From: Pseudomonas sp. JAI120
GTDB lineage: Bacteria; Pseudomonadota; Gammaproteobacteria; Pseudomonadales; Pseudomonadaceae
Reading direction: 5' to 3'
Assembly (NCBI RefSeq): GCF_014207255.1
Contig: NZ_JACHCZ010000001.1
Span: forward strand, 1,166,592 to 1,230,591
Length of the DNA: 64,000 nt
Positions 28,930 through 37,886 of the stretch are shown here, in pieces (position 1 is the stretch's first letter; each line of letters opens with the position of its first letter). Position numbers and translations under genes: made by a program. The notes under the pieces are model-generated. The model was not told where the DNA came from, searched no databases, and saw only the letters and a program-made list of their open reading frames with translations.

Positions 28930-28953
28930 GAGTGGCGAAATAATGCGCCACTC
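28930..28953 (-). promoter_or_regulatory. Inverted repeat just upstream of the NEL gene
   Basis: GAGTGGCG and CGCCACTC form perfect 8-bp arms with an 8-base loop, ending a few bases before the GAAGG ribosome site of the NEL gene. It could be an operator or an mRNA hairpin near the ribosome site. A second GC hairpin (CCGCGC...GCGCGG) follows at about 28966-28980. Confidence 0.45.
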
Positions 28954-28997
28954 TAGGCAACACCTCCGCGCGGGGCGCGGTAGGAATGCACCCCGTT

Positions 28998-30632
28998 TCA
29001 GCGGTTGATGCTCAGCTCCTCAAGGCTGATCTCACGCATGCGGAATTTCTGGATCTTGCCCGTCACCGTCATCGGAAACTCCTCCACGAACTTGAAATAC
29101 CGGGGCGTCTTGAAGTGTGCAATGCGGCCCTTGCACCAGGCCTGCAGTTCCAGCTCGTCGGCCACATGGCCCGGATGCAACTTGACCCAGGCCACGATCT
29201 CCTCGCCGTAGCGCTCATCCGGAATGCCGATGACCTGCACATCGGCCACCGCCGGGTGGGTGAAGAAAAACTCTTCCACCTCGCGCGGGTACACGTTCTC
29301 GCCACCGCGAATGATCATGTCCTTGTTGCGCCCGGCGATGCACACATAGCCGTGGGCATCCATGGTTGCCAGGTCGCCGGTGTGCATCCAGCCGGCGTCG
29401 TCGATAGCCTCGCGGGTGCCCTCGGGGTTGTTCCAGTAGCCGAGCATCACGCTGTAGCCACGGGTGCACAGTTCGCCGACCTGGCCACGGGGCAGCGTGT
29501 TACCGGCTTCATCAATGATCTTGCTTTCCAGTTGCGGCTGGGTGCGGCCGACGGTGGTCACGCGGCGCTCCAAGTCATCATCCGCCCCGGTTTGCAGGGA
29601 CACAGGGCTGGTCTCGGTCATACCGTAGGCAATCTGCACCTCACCCATGTGCAATTCGCCGATGACCCGGCGCATCACCTCGATGGGGCACGTGGCGCCG
29701 GCCATGATGCCGGTGCGCAGGGTGGACAGCTCGAACTCGCCCCGGCGCGGGTGATCGAGCAGGGCGATGAACATGGTGGGCACGCCGTACAGGCCGGTGG
29801 CGCGCTCTTCGGCCACGGCGGTGAGGGTCAGCAGCGGGTCGAAGCCATCATTCGGGTAGATCATGGTGGTGCCGTGGGTGATGCAGCCCAGGTTGCCCAT
29901 CACCATGCCGAAGCAGTGGTACAGCGGCACCGGGATCACCAGGCGGTCCTGCGCGGTGAGGCCCAGGCTTTCGCCGACCATATAGCCGTTATTGAGGATG
30001 TTGTGATGACTGAGGGTGGCGCCCTTGGGGAAACCGGTGGTGCCGGAGGTGTACTGGATATTGACGGCTTGATCGAAGTACAGGCTGGCCTGGCGGCTGT
30101 GCAACTGCTCGGGCGGCAGGCCTGCACCGAGGGCCGCCAGTTCCGACCAGGGCAGGAATCCCGGGGGCGGGCTGGGGTCGAGGCTGATCATGCCGCGCAG
30201 CTCAGGCCGCAGTTCCTGCAACATCGCGTGGTAGTCAGAGGTCTTGAACGAGCCGGCGCACACCAGCCACTCGCAGCCGGACTGCTTGAGCACGTAGTCC
30301 AGTTCACTGCTGCGGTACGCCGGGTTGATATTGACCAGGATCACGCCAATCTTGGCGCTGGCGATCTGGCTGATGCACCACTCGGCGCAATTGGGCGCCC
30401 AGATGCCCAGGCGATCGCCGGTTTGCATCCCCAAGGCCAGGAACGCACGGGCGTGCATATCGACGGTCTCGGCCAGTTGCCGCCAGGTGTAGCGGCGCTG
30501 CTGATGGCGCACCACAAGGGCTTCACCATCGGGGTATTGCGCCACGGTGTGATCGAAAGCTTGGCCAATCGTCATGGCCAGCAAGCTCTTGTCCTGGGAG
30601 CCACGGCTGTAGCTCGGATGCGGTTGATCCAT
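28998..30632 (-). CDS. AMP-binding acyl-CoA synthetase
   Basis: A 544-residue member of the ANL adenylating family that activates a carboxylic acid to its CoA thioester. The ATP-binding motif is [18 protein letters not shown]. The hinge motif [27 protein letters not shown] is intact, and the C-terminal catalytic lysine lies in [10 protein letters not shown]. The ATG at 30630-30632 was chosen because the conserved protein begins there, preceded by CAGGGGT. It is divergent from liuA across a 150-base region holding two LiuR-like sites, so it probably belongs to the liu regulon and activates a short- or branched-chain acid; the exact substrate is an inference. Confidence 0.88.
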   Translation of the reverse strand: MDQPHPSYSRGSQDKSLLAMTIGQAFDHTVAQYPDGEALVVRHQQRRYTWRQLAETVDMHARAFLALGMQTGDRLGIWAPNCAEWCISQIASAKIGVILVNINPAYRSSELDYVLKQSGCEWLVCAGSFKTSDYHAMLQELRPELRGMISLDPSPPPGFLPWSELAALGAGLPPEQLHSRQASLYFDQAVNIQYTSGTTGFPKGATLSHHNILNNGYMVGESLGLTAQDRLVIPVPLYHCFGMVMGNLGCITHGTTMIYPNDGFDPLLTLTAVAEERATGLYGVPTMFIALLDHPRRGEFELSTLRTGIMAGATCPIEVMRRVIGELHMGEVQIAYGMTETSPVSLQTGADDDLERRVTTVGRTQPQLESKIIDEAGNTLPRGQVGELCTRGYSVMLGYWNNPEGTREAIDDAGWMHTGDLATMDAHGYVCIAGRNKDMIIRGGENVYPREVEEFFFTHPAVADVQVIGIPDERYGEEIVAWVKLHPGHVADELELQAWCKGRIAHFKTPRYFKFVEEFPMTVTGKIQKFRMREISLEELSINR

Positions 30633-30660
30633 AACGACCCCTGTTGTCTTTTTTGTAGGT

Positions 30661-30674
30661 TGACGTATACGTAA
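30661..30674. promoter_or_regulatory. Probable LiuR operator 1 in liuA/synthetase intergenic region
   Basis: TGACGTATACGTAA is a palindrome with one imperfect pair and contains the core ACGT-N2-ACGT. It lies 29 bp upstream of the acyl-CoA synthetase start and resembles the site before liuR. Confidence 0.6.
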
Positions 30675-30703
30675 ACTACGATTGACAGCGCCGTAACGCA
30701 AGC

Positions 30704-30717
30704 TTACGTTAACGTAA
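30704..30717. promoter_or_regulatory. Probable LiuR operator 2 upstream of liuA
   Basis: TTACGTTAACGTAA is a perfect 14-bp palindrome with the core ACGT-N2-ACGT. It lies 66 bp before the liuA ATG. Together with operator 1 it can control both divergent transcripts. Confidence 0.7.
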
Positions 30718-30782
30718 AGGTGAGCGCCCTTCCCTGGCGCGCCATCCACACAACAACAAAGCTCACATTAAGGTGCCTGTCC

Positions 30783-31946
30783 ATGAGTTACCCGTCCCTG
30801 AACTTCGCCCTCGGTGAAACCATCGACATGCTGCGCGACCAGGTGCAGTCCTTCGTGGCCAAGGAAATCGCGCCCCGTGCAGCACAGATCGACATCGACA
30901 ACCTGTTCCCCGCCGACCTGTGGCGCAAGTTCGGGGATATGGGCCTGCTGGGCATCACCGTGCCGGAAGAATACGGCGGCGCCGGCCTGGGCTACCTGGC
31001 CCACGTGGTAAGCATGGAAGAAATCAGCCGTGGCTCGGCCTCGGTGGCGCTGTCCTACGGCGCTCATTCCAACCTGTGTGTGAACCAGATCAACCGCAAC
31101 GGCAGTCACGAGCAGAAACTCAAGTACCTGCCCAAACTGATCAGCGGCGAACACGTCGGCGCCCTGGCCATGAGCGAGCCGAACGCCGGTTCCGATGTGG
31201 TCTCGATGAAACTGCGCGCCGACAAGCACGGCGACCACTATGTGCTCAACGGCAGCAAGACCTGGATCACCAACGGCCCCGACGCCAGCACCTATGTGAT
31301 CTACGCCAAGACCGACCTGGAAAAGGGCCCGCACGGCATCACCGCGTTTATCGTCGAGCGCGACTGGAAAGGCTTCAGCCGCAGCAACAAGTTCGACAAG
31401 CTCGGCATGCGCGGCTCCAACACCTGCGAGCTGTTCTTCGATGACGTCGAAGTACCCGAGGAAAACATCCTCGGCGTGCTCAACGGCGGTGTAAAAGTGC
31501 TGATGAGCGGCCTCGATTACGAGCGCGTGGTGCTGTCCGGCGGTCCCACCGGGATCATGCAGGCGTGCATGGACCTGATCGTGCCCTACATCCACGATCG
31601 CAAGCAGTTCGGCCAAAGCATCGGCGAATTCCAACTGATCCAGGGCAAGGTCGCCGACATGTACACCCAACTCAACGCCAGCCGCGCCTACCTCTATGCG
31701 GTGGCCCAGGCCTGCGAGCGCGGCGAAACCACGCGCAAGGATGCGGCCGGGGTAATCCTCTACAGCGCCGAACGCGCCACGCAAATGGCCCTCGACGCGA
31801 TCCAGATCCTCGGTGGCAATGGCTATATCAATGAATTCCCCGCCGGGCGCCTGCTGCGGGACGCCAAGCTGTATGAAATCGGCGCTGGCACCAGTGAAAT
31901 TCGGCGGATGCTGATCGGTCGCGAACTCTTCAACGAAACCCGCTGA
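30783..31946 (+). CDS. liuA: Isovaleryl-CoA dehydrogenase
   Basis: A 387-residue acyl-CoA dehydrogenase that converts isovaleryl-CoA to 3-methylcrotonyl-CoA. The catalytic base typical of isovaleryl-CoA dehydrogenases is present as Glu247 in [13 protein letters not shown]. The usual medium-chain position instead reads [12 protein letters not shown], as expected for this subfamily. FAD and substrate contacts include [14 protein letters not shown]. The ATG at 30783 begins the conserved MSYPSLNF; an upstream in-frame start would add 21 residues. It is first in liuABCD and lies behind LiuR-like sites. Confidence 0.95.
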   Translation: MSYPSLNFALGETIDMLRDQVQSFVAKEIAPRAAQIDIDNLFPADLWRKFGDMGLLGITVPEEYGGAGLGYLAHVVSMEEISRGSASVALSYGAHSNLCVNQINRNGSHEQKLKYLPKLISGEHVGALAMSEPNAGSDVVSMKLRADKHGDHYVLNGSKTWITNGPDASTYVIYAKTDLEKGPHGITAFIVERDWKGFSRSNKFDKLGMRGSNTCELFFDDVEVPEENILGVLNGGVKVLMSGLDYERVVLSGGPTGIMQACMDLIVPYIHDRKQFGQSIGEFQLIQGKVADMYTQLNASRAYLYAVAQACERGETTRKDAAGVILYSAERATQMALDAIQILGGNGYINEFPAGRLLRDAKLYEIGAGTSEIRRMLIGRELFNETR

Positions 31947-31957
31947 AGGAGCGCCCC

Positions 31958-33565
31958 ATGGCCACCTTGCATACCCAGCTCAACCCACGCTCCGCTGAGT
32001 TCGCCAGCAACAGCGCAGCGATGCGCCAACAGGTCGACGCCCTGCACACCCTGCTTGCCCACGTGCAGCAAGGCGGCGGTGCCAAGGCCCAGGAGCGCCA
32101 TACCTCGCGTGGCAAACTGCTGCCGCGCGAGCGCATCAATCGCCTGCTGGACCCGGGCTCGCCGTTCCTTGAACTCAGCCAACTGGCCGCTCATCAGGTG
32201 TATGGCGAAGACGTGCCGGCGGCCGGCGTGATTGCCGGGATCGGCCGCGTGGAAGGCGTCGAATGCATGATCGTCGCCAACGACGCCACCGTGAAAGGCG
32301 GTTCCTACTACCCGCTCACGGTGAAAAAACACCTGCGCGCCCAGACCATCGCCGAGCAAAACCGCCTGCCGTGCATTTACCTGGTGGACTCCGGCGGCGC
32401 CAACCTGCCGCGCCAGGATGAAGTGTTTCCCGACCGCGAACACTTCGGGCGGATCTTCTTCAACCAGGCCAACATGAGTGCCCAGGGCATCCCGCAGATC
32501 GCCGTGGTGATGGGCTCGTGCACCGCTGGCGGCGCCTACGTGCCGGCCATGGCCGACGAAGCGATCATGGTGCGCAACCAAGCCACCATCTTCCTGGCCG
32601 GCCCGCCGCTGGTGAAAGCCGCTACCGGTGAAGTGGTGAGCGCCGAAGACCTCGGCGGTGCCGATGTGCACTGCAAGATCTCCGGCGTGGCCGACCACTA
32701 TGCCGACAGTGACGAACACGCCCTGGCCCTGGCCCGTCGCAGCGTGGCCAACCTCAATTGGCGCAAGCAGGGCCAATTGCTGCAACGCACGCCCGTGGCG
32801 CCGCTGTACAGCAGCGAAGAGCTCTACGGCGTAATCCCGGCCGATGCCAAGCAGCCGTTCGATGTGCGCGAAGTGATCGCACGGCTGGTGGATGGCTCGG
32901 TGTTCGATGAGTTCAAGGCGCTGTTCGGCACTACCCTGGTGTGCGGCTTTGCGCACTTGCACGGCTACCCGATTGCGATCCTGGCGAACAACGGGATTCT
33001 GTTCGCCGAGGCCGCGCAAAAAGGCGCGCACTTTATCGAACTGGCCTGCCAACGCGGGATACCCCTGCTGTTCCTGCAGAACATCACCGGGTTTATGGTC
33101 GGCCAGAAATACGAAGCCGGTGGCATTGCCAAGCACGGCGCCAAGCTGGTGACGGCGGTGGCATGTGCCAAGGTGCCGAAATTCACGGTGATCATCGGCG
33201 GCAGCTTCGGCGCCGGCAATTACGGGATGTGCGGGCGCGCCTACGACCCGCGCTTTTTGTGGATGTGGCCCAACGCGCGGATTGGCGTGATGGGCGCCGA
33301 ACAGGCTGCGGGCGTGCTGGTGCAGGTCAAGCGTGAGCAGGCTGAACGTGCAGGCGTCGGGTTCAGCGCCGAAGAGGAAGCCGCGATCAAGCAGCCGATC
33401 CTCGACCAGTATGAAACCCAGGGTCACCCTTATTACTCCAGCGCACGCCTGTGGGACGACGGCGTCATCGACCCGTTGCAGACCCGCGACGTGCTGGCCC
33501 TGGCCTTGTCCGCCGCGCTGAATGCCCCCATCGAGCCGAGCCGCTTCGGTGTGTTCCGCATGTAA
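31958..33565 (+). CDS. liuB: Methylcrotonyl-CoA carboxylase, carboxyltransferase (beta) subunit
   Basis: A 535-residue crotonase-fold carboxyltransferase that transfers CO2 from biotin on LiuD to 3-methylcrotonyl-CoA. Typical blocks are [39 protein letters not shown] and [23 protein letters not shown]. The length equals that of other methylcrotonyl-CoA carboxylase beta subunits. It lies 11 bases after liuA and is followed by liuC after 14 bases, so liuABCD form one operon. Confidence 0.95.
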   Translation: MATLHTQLNPRSAEFASNSAAMRQQVDALHTLLAHVQQGGGAKAQERHTSRGKLLPRERINRLLDPGSPFLELSQLAAHQVYGEDVPAAGVIAGIGRVEGVECMIVANDATVKGGSYYPLTVKKHLRAQTIAEQNRLPCIYLVDSGGANLPRQDEVFPDREHFGRIFFNQANMSAQGIPQIAVVMGSCTAGGAYVPAMADEAIMVRNQATIFLAGPPLVKAATGEVVSAEDLGGADVHCKISGVADHYADSDEHALALARRSVANLNWRKQGQLLQRTPVAPLYSSEELYGVIPADAKQPFDVREVIARLVDGSVFDEFKALFGTTLVCGFAHLHGYPIAILANNGILFAEAAQKGAHFIELACQRGIPLLFLQNITGFMVGQKYEAGGIAKHGAKLVTAVACAKVPKFTVIIGGSFGAGNYGMCGRAYDPRFLWMWPNARIGVMGAEQAAGVLVQVKREQAERAGVGFSAEEEAAIKQPILDQYETQGHPYYSSARLWDDGVIDPLQTRDVLALALSAALNAPIEPSRFGVFRM

Positions 33566-33579
33566 ATGGAGTTGTCCCC

Positions 33580-34386
33580 ATGAGCGATTTCAACACCCTC
33601 GAACTGATCACCGACAGCCGTGGCTTTGCCACGCTGTGGCTCAGTCGTGAAGCCAAGAACAACGCGTTCAACGCCGAGATGATCCGCGAACTGATCATCG
33701 CCCTCGACCATGTGCAAGCTGATGCGTCCCTGCGTTTCCTGGTGCTGCGTGGGCGCGGCAGGCACTTCAGCGCCGGCGCCGACCTGGCCTGGATGCAGCA
33801 GTCGGCCGAACTGGATTACCACACCAACCTGGACGACGCCCGCGAACTGGCCGAGCTGATGTACAACCTGGCCAAGCTGAAAATCCCCACCCTGGCAGTG
33901 GTGCAAGGCGCGGCCTACGGTGGCGCGCTGGGCCTGATCAGTTGTTGCGACATGGCCATCGGCGCCGATGATGCGCAGTTCTGCCTGTCGGAAGTGCGCA
34001 TCGGCCTGGCCCCGGCCGTGATCAGCCCGTTCGTGGTGCAGGCCATCGGCGAACGTGCGGCGCGGCGCTATGCCCTGACCGCCGAGCGGTTTGGCGGCCA
34101 GCGTGCACGGGAAATCGGCCTGCTGGCGGAAAGCTACCCGAGTGGCGAACTGGACCAGCAGGTGGAACAGTGGATCTCCAACCTGCTGCAAAACAGCCCG
34201 TCGGCGATGCGCGCCAGCAAGGACCTGTTGCGCGAAGTCGGAAACGGCGCGCTCACCCCTGCCCTGCGCCGCTATTGCGAAAATGCCATTGCGCGCATCC
34301 GTGTCAGCGCCGAAGGCCAGGAGGGTTTGCGCGCGTTCCTGCAAAAACGCCCGCCCACCTGGCAGCCCCAGGAGCCGCGTTCATGA
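33580..34386 (+). CDS. liuC: 3-Methylglutaconyl-CoA hydratase (enoyl-CoA hydratase family)
   Basis: A 268-residue crotonase-superfamily enzyme. The oxyanion-hole segments are GRGRHFSAGADLAWM and QGAAYGGALGLISCCDMAIGADDAQFCLSEVRIGLAP. The operon position between the two carboxylase subunit genes assigns it to hydration of 3-methylglutaconyl-CoA to HMG-CoA. The ATG at 33580 begins the conserved region. Its stop overlaps the liuD start (ATGA). Confidence 0.93.
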   Translation: MSDFNTLELITDSRGFATLWLSREAKNNAFNAEMIRELIIALDHVQADASLRFLVLRGRGRHFSAGADLAWMQQSAELDYHTNLDDARELAELMYNLAKLKIPTLAVVQGAAYGGALGLISCCDMAIGADDAQFCLSEVRIGLAPAVISPFVVQAIGERAARRYALTAERFGGQRAREIGLLAESYPSGELDQQVEQWISNLLQNSPSAMRASKDLLREVGNGALTPALRRYCENAIARIRVSAEGQEGLRAFLQKRPPTWQPQEPRS

Positions 34387-36308
34387 GCACCCTGACCACC
34401 GTACTGGTGGCCAACCGCGGCGAGATCGCCTGCCGGGTGATGCGGACCGCCAAGGCCATGGGCCTGACCACCGTGGCGGTGCACAGCGCCGTCGACCGTG
34501 ATGCGCGACACAGCCGCGAGGCGGATATTCGTGTCGACCTGGGGGGCAGCAAGGCTAACGAGAGCTACCTGAAAATCGACAAACTGATCGCCGCCGCCCA
34601 GGCCAGCGGCGCCCAGGCCATACACCCAGGCTACGGCTTCCTGTCGGAAAACGCCGGGTTCGCCCGTGCGATCGAAGCGGCGGGCCTGATCTTTCTCGGG
34701 CCGCCCGCCTCGGCCATCGACGCCATGGGCAGTAAATCCGCGGCCAAGGCTCTGATGGAAACCGCCGGCGTGCCCCTGGTGCCGGGGTATCACGGCACAG
34801 AACAGGACCTGGACACCTTCCGCGCCGCCTGCGAGCGCATCGGCTATCCGGTGCTGCTCAAGGCCACGGCCGGTGGCGGCGGCAAGGGCATGAAGGTGGT
34901 GGAGGATGTCAGCCAACTCGCCGAAGCGCTCGCCTCGGCCCAGCGTGAGGCGCTGTCGTCCTTCGGCAATGGGCAGATGCTGGTGGAGAAATACCTGCTC
35001 AAGCCACGCCACGTAGAGATCCAGGTGTTTGCCGATCAGCATGGGCATTGCCTGTACCTCAATGAGCGGGATTGCTCGATCCAACGCCGCCATCAAAAGG
35101 TCGTCGAGGAGGCGCCGGCACCGGGGCTGAGCGTTGCACAGCGCAAGGCGATGGGCGAAGCGGCGGTGCGTGCGGCCCAGGCCATCGGTTATGTCGGCGC
35201 GGGCACCGTTGAGTTTTTGCTGGACGCCCGTGGCGAGTTTTTCTTTATGGAGATGAACACGCGGCTGCAGGTGGAACACCCCGTCACCGAAGCGATTACC
35301 GGCCTCGACCTGGTGGCCTGGCAGATTCGTGTCGCCCAGGGCGAAGCGCTGCCGATCACCCAGGAGCAGGTGCCGCTGATCGGCCATGCAATTGAAGTTC
35401 GCTTGTATGCCGAGGACCCCGCCAACGACTTCCTGCCCGCCACCGGGCACCTGGCGCTGTACCGCGAATCCGCCCCCGGCCCGGGGCGTCGCGTGGACAG
35501 TGGTGTCGAGCAAGGAGACAACGTTTCGCCGTTCTACGACCCGATGCTTGGCAAGCTGATTGCCTGGGGCGAAGACCGTGAACAGGCGCGCCTGCGGTTG
35601 CTGGGCATGCTCGATGAGTTTGCCGTGGGTGGGCTGAAGACCAACCTGGGCTTCCTGCGGCGCATCATTGGCCATCCGGCATTTGCGGCAGCTGAGCTGG
35701 ATACCGGATTTATTCCGCGCTACCAGGACGAACTTCTGCCGGTGGCCGGGGCGTTGAGCGATGAATTCTGGCAGGCCGCAGGTTCGGCCTTCATGCAGAG
35801 CTTGCCTGCGGGTGATGGGCCGTGGGCGGACAACCGTGGATTCCGTGCAGGGCTGCCCGCCGAGGTCTCGCTGCACTTGAGCTGCAATGGCCAGGACCGC
35901 CTGGTGACGCTGACCGCAGACGCCGCAAGATTGCAGGGCGAACAGTTAGTGATCGAACACCAGGGCGTCCGTCGTTCACATCTGGCAGTGCGCAACGGGC
36001 ACGAAGTTTTCCTGCGTTGGGACGGCGAGATGCAGGGCGTGAGCCTGTTCGATCCGATTGCGGCGGTCGAGGCCAACCAGTCGCACCAGGGCGGCCTCAC
36101 GGCACCGATGAACGGCAGCATCGTACGGGTGCTGGTGGACGTCGGCCAAACGGTCGAGGCCGGCACGCAACTGGTGGTGCTCGAAGCGATGAAGATGGAG
36201 CACAGCATCCGCGCGCCCCAGGCCGGGGTAGTCAAGGCGCTGTTCTGCCAGGAAGGCGAAATGGTTGCCGAAGGGTGCGCGTTGGTGGAACTCGAAACCG
36301 CGGACTAG
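34383..36308 (+). CDS. liuD: Methylcrotonyl-CoA carboxylase, biotin-containing (alpha) subunit
   Basis: A 641-residue protein with a biotin carboxylase domain (residues 1-450, starting VLVANRGEIACRV; ATP-grasp loop KATAGGGGKGMKVV; active-site block EMNTRLQVEHPVTE), a linker domain, and a C-terminal biotinyl domain with the target Lys604 in EAMKMEHS. It carboxylates biotin with bicarbonate and ATP. The start ATG overlaps the liuC stop by four bases; an upstream extension of the frame is not conserved-looking. The stop shares the bases CTAG with the convergent repressor gene. Confidence 0.96.
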   Translation: MSTLTTVLVANRGEIACRVMRTAKAMGLTTVAVHSAVDRDARHSREADIRVDLGGSKANESYLKIDKLIAAAQASGAQAIHPGYGFLSENAGFARAIEAAGLIFLGPPASAIDAMGSKSAAKALMETAGVPLVPGYHGTEQDLDTFRAACERIGYPVLLKATAGGGGKGMKVVEDVSQLAEALASAQREALSSFGNGQMLVEKYLLKPRHVEIQVFADQHGHCLYLNERDCSIQRRHQKVVEEAPAPGLSVAQRKAMGEAAVRAAQAIGYVGAGTVEFLLDARGEFFFMEMNTRLQVEHPVTEAITGLDLVAWQIRVAQGEALPITQEQVPLIGHAIEVRLYAEDPANDFLPATGHLALYRESAPGPGRRVDSGVEQGDNVSPFYDPMLGKLIAWGEDREQARLRLLGMLDEFAVGGLKTNLGFLRRIIGHPAFAAAELDTGFIPRYQDELLPVAGALSDEFWQAAGSAFMQSLPAGDGPWADNRGFRAGLPAEVSLHLSCNGQDRLVTLTADAARLQGEQLVIEHQGVRRSHLAVRNGHEVFLRWDGEMQGVSLFDPIAAVEANQSHQGGLTAPMNGSIVRVLVDVGQTVEAGTQLVVLEAMKMEHSIRAPQAGVVKALFCQEGEMVAEGCALVELETAD

Positions 36309-36940
36309 AACTTCGCCGTGGCCTGCACCACGACGCCCAGGATGCGGCAATCAGCGGTGAACAACAGTTTCGGGTAGGTGGGGTTGAGCGGCACCAGGTA
36401 GAGCTGGCCGCTCTCCTCCATCAACTGGCGGAAGGTCGCGTGAGGGCTGTCGGCCCGTTGGGCGACTACCAGTTTGCCGGGTTCGGCGGCGATGGCCGGA
36501 TCCACCAGGATCATCATCCCCGCGGCGATGCTCGGGCCGCTGAGCGCAGTCATGGCGTCACCTGTCACCGGCAGCCAGAAGGCGTCACCCTGGGCGTGGT
36601 AATCCGTCAGCTCGAAGCGTGCGGCGCCATAGGCCGGGCGCTCTTCGCGAATTTCGCACAGGCCTTTCCACTCGCTGACCGGGTAGCGAAAGTACGACGT
36701 GTACTGTCTTGCCGGGCCACGGACCTCGTCGGCCTTCTCACGCAGCTCCTGCACCACTTCCAGGTCGCCCAGCCCCAGCGCTGCCAGCACCCGGTTCATG
36801 TCCACCAGGCTCGGCACGCGGCGCTTGTTGAGCCAATGGCCGACGCCACCCTGGGACATGCCCAAGCGTTCAGCCAACTCCCCCTGGGTGACCTTGCGGT
36901 CTTTCATGCTGGCCTTGACCAACGCTATCCATTTATCCAT
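36305..36940 (-). CDS. XRE-S24 (LexA/CI-like) repressor lacking the catalytic Ser-Lys dyad
   Basis: A 211-residue protein with an N-terminal helix-turn-helix (residues about 18-45, VTQGELAERLGMSQGGVGHW) and a C-terminal S24 peptidase-like domain as in phage CI and PrtR. Where active proteins have G-[ND]-S-M the sequence is GDAM (Ala129, codon GCC), and the catalytic lysine of the TFKKL-like segment is replaced by Arg171 (ATFRQL). Self-cleavage is therefore unlikely. The ATG at 36938-36940 begins the conserved domain. No phage genes are nearby. It is divergent from a DUF6124-like gene and its end overlaps liuD by four bases. Confidence 0.85.
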   Translation of the reverse strand: MDKWIALVKASMKDRKVTQGELAERLGMSQGGVGHWLNKRRVPSLVDMNRVLAALGLGDLEVVQELREKADEVRGPARQYTSYFRYPVSEWKGLCEIREERPAYGAARFELTDYHAQGDAFWLPVTGDAMTALSGPSIAAGMMILVDPAIAAEPGKLVVAQRADSPHATFRQLMEESGQLYLVPLNPTYPKLLFTADCRILGVVVQATAKF

Positions 36941-36950
36941 GGGCGCCGAC

Positions 36951-37027
36951 AATACGTCAGGTATTTTCCAGGGCAATAAACAGTTTGTAGTAATCCATAA
37001 AACGACATAAATACGATACGTACTATC
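36951..37027. promoter_or_regulatory. Candidate operators between the S24 repressor and DUF6124 genes
   Basis: Two inverted repeats lie in the divergent region: AATAC-GTCAG-GTATT at 36951-36965, directly before the repressor start, and GATA-N5-TATC at 37015-37027. They are candidate binding sites of the repressor. The two dyads do not share an obvious common core, so support is weak. Confidence 0.35.
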
Positions 37028-37071
37028 ATCGAGCATAAGGTTTTCGACACCCACCCAGAGTACCGCCCCTT

Positions 37072-37422
37072 ATGACGACGAGCCCGTATCTCCTGCCTGA
37101 ACCCCCTGAAAACGATGACGTGCAAAACCTGCGCAGCAGCGGTGCTGCCCAGCGCGCGCTGGACTTTTACTTGAAAGAAAATATGTCGGCACCCGTCCCG
37201 GATATGAGCTTGTTCGCCATCAAGCCTGGCATCAGCCAGGAGGAAGCCTTGGTACACGCCTCGGACCTGTTGCGCAGTGCCGCTGCCACGGCCTACGAAT
37301 CAGCGAGCAGCCATCAGGGCAATCAGCGCGACCTGGCGTTTTCAGTGGTGTATTTGATTGATATGGCGAAGGCGATGGTGGAGCGGTCGTTGCAGGCAAC
37401 GGAGGTTCGGGCGAACGGATAA
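37072..37422 (+). CDS. DUF6124/DUF3077-like small protein
   Basis: A 116-residue acidic-to-neutral soluble protein with the pattern of a Pseudomonas-specific family: an N-terminal PPENDDVQNLRSSGAAQRALD segment, then MSLFAIKPGISQEEALVHAS and a helical C-terminus (LLRSAAATAYESASS). I recognise the family pattern (DUF3077/DUF6124) but no function is established. It is divergent from the cleavage-dead S24 repressor, which may control it. The ribosome site is weak. Confidence 0.7.
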   Translation: MTTSPYLLPEPPENDDVQNLRSSGAAQRALDFYLKENMSAPVPDMSLFAIKPGISQEEALVHASDLLRSAAATAYESASSHQGNQRDLAFSVVYLIDMAKAMVERSLQATEVRANG

Positions 37423-37465
37423 CAGGCGCAGAAGAAAAATATTTCTATCCGATGGATAAAAACAT

Positions 37466-37493
37466 TTGACTTGCAAATGATAATGATTATTAT
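37466..37493 (+). promoter_or_regulatory. prrF promoter with overlapping Fur box
   Basis: TTGACT at 37466-37471 and TATTAT at 37488-37493 form a sigma-70 promoter with a 16-bp spacer. The spacer contains TGATAAT-G-ATTATTA (37478-37492), one base from the 7-1-7 Fur consensus. Fur-Fe2+ binding would block RNA polymerase, giving expression under iron starvation. Confidence 0.85.
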
Positions 37494-37499
37494 TGGGCT

Positions 37500-37615
37500 C
37501 AGCTGATCGCGAGATCAGTCGATAGACCAAGAGACCTTAGGTCGGACTCTTGGAATATCTCCTCATCAGGCTAATCACGGTTTTTGACCCGGCTCTTTGG
37601 CCGGGTCTTTTTTTT
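37500..37615 (+). ncRNA. prrF: PrrF iron-responsive small RNA
   Basis: About 116 bases begin just after a Fur-controlled promoter and end in an intrinsic terminator. The core contains the PrrF-typical CGCGAGATCAG near the 5' end and TCCTCATCAGGCTAATCACGG before the terminator. There is no reading frame. PrrF is the pseudomonad counterpart of RyhB: under iron limitation it pairs with Hfq help to mRNAs of iron-rich enzymes and lowers their translation. In fluorescent pseudomonads the two prrF copies lie at separate loci, which agrees with a single copy here; whether it is prrF1 or prrF2 cannot be told. Confidence 0.88.
37586..37615 (+). terminator. Intrinsic terminator of prrF
   Basis: GACCCGGC (37586-37593) pairs with GCCGGGTC (37600-37607) and is followed by eight T residues. 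Confidence 0.92.
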
Positions 37616-37746
37616 GCCAGTTTCCCTGGCATGGCTTCAGGCTAATGAAGACTGTGTGTTGCTTGATGGCGCGCATGGTAGCAAAAGACCATCGCCAAAA
37701 GAAAGCCAGTACAACGCTCTGGCGCACATCTCTGGGAAATAGCGCT

Positions 37747-37761
37747 TGAGAATCAATCTCA
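37747..37761. promoter_or_regulatory. Weak Fur-box-like dyad
   Basis: TGAGAAT-C-AATCTCA has the 7-1-7 form of a Fur site with one mismatched pair between arms. It lies in the 271-base gap between prrF and the carboxypeptidase gene, where no gene is seen. It could place the carboxypeptidase or an unseen transcript under iron control. Support is limited to the pattern. Confidence 0.3.
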
Positions 37762-37886
37762 TAGACTCTAAGCTGCGGCGGCGTCACGGATGACGCCCCC
37801 CTCCCCCGCAACAATTTTGCATCCAGGCTTTACCAGACTCCTGTGTAATATAGCCGCCACAACACTCATATTCAGGCAACCAGACT

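Noticed and set aside
36305..37422. Possible prophage remnant
   Set aside because: Only a CI-like repressor is present; no integrase, structural or lysis gene and no attachment-site duplication is visible.
37575..37814. 79-codon minus-strand frame over the prrF terminator
   Set aside because: It runs through the terminator hairpin of prrF and has no ribosome site or recognisable domain.
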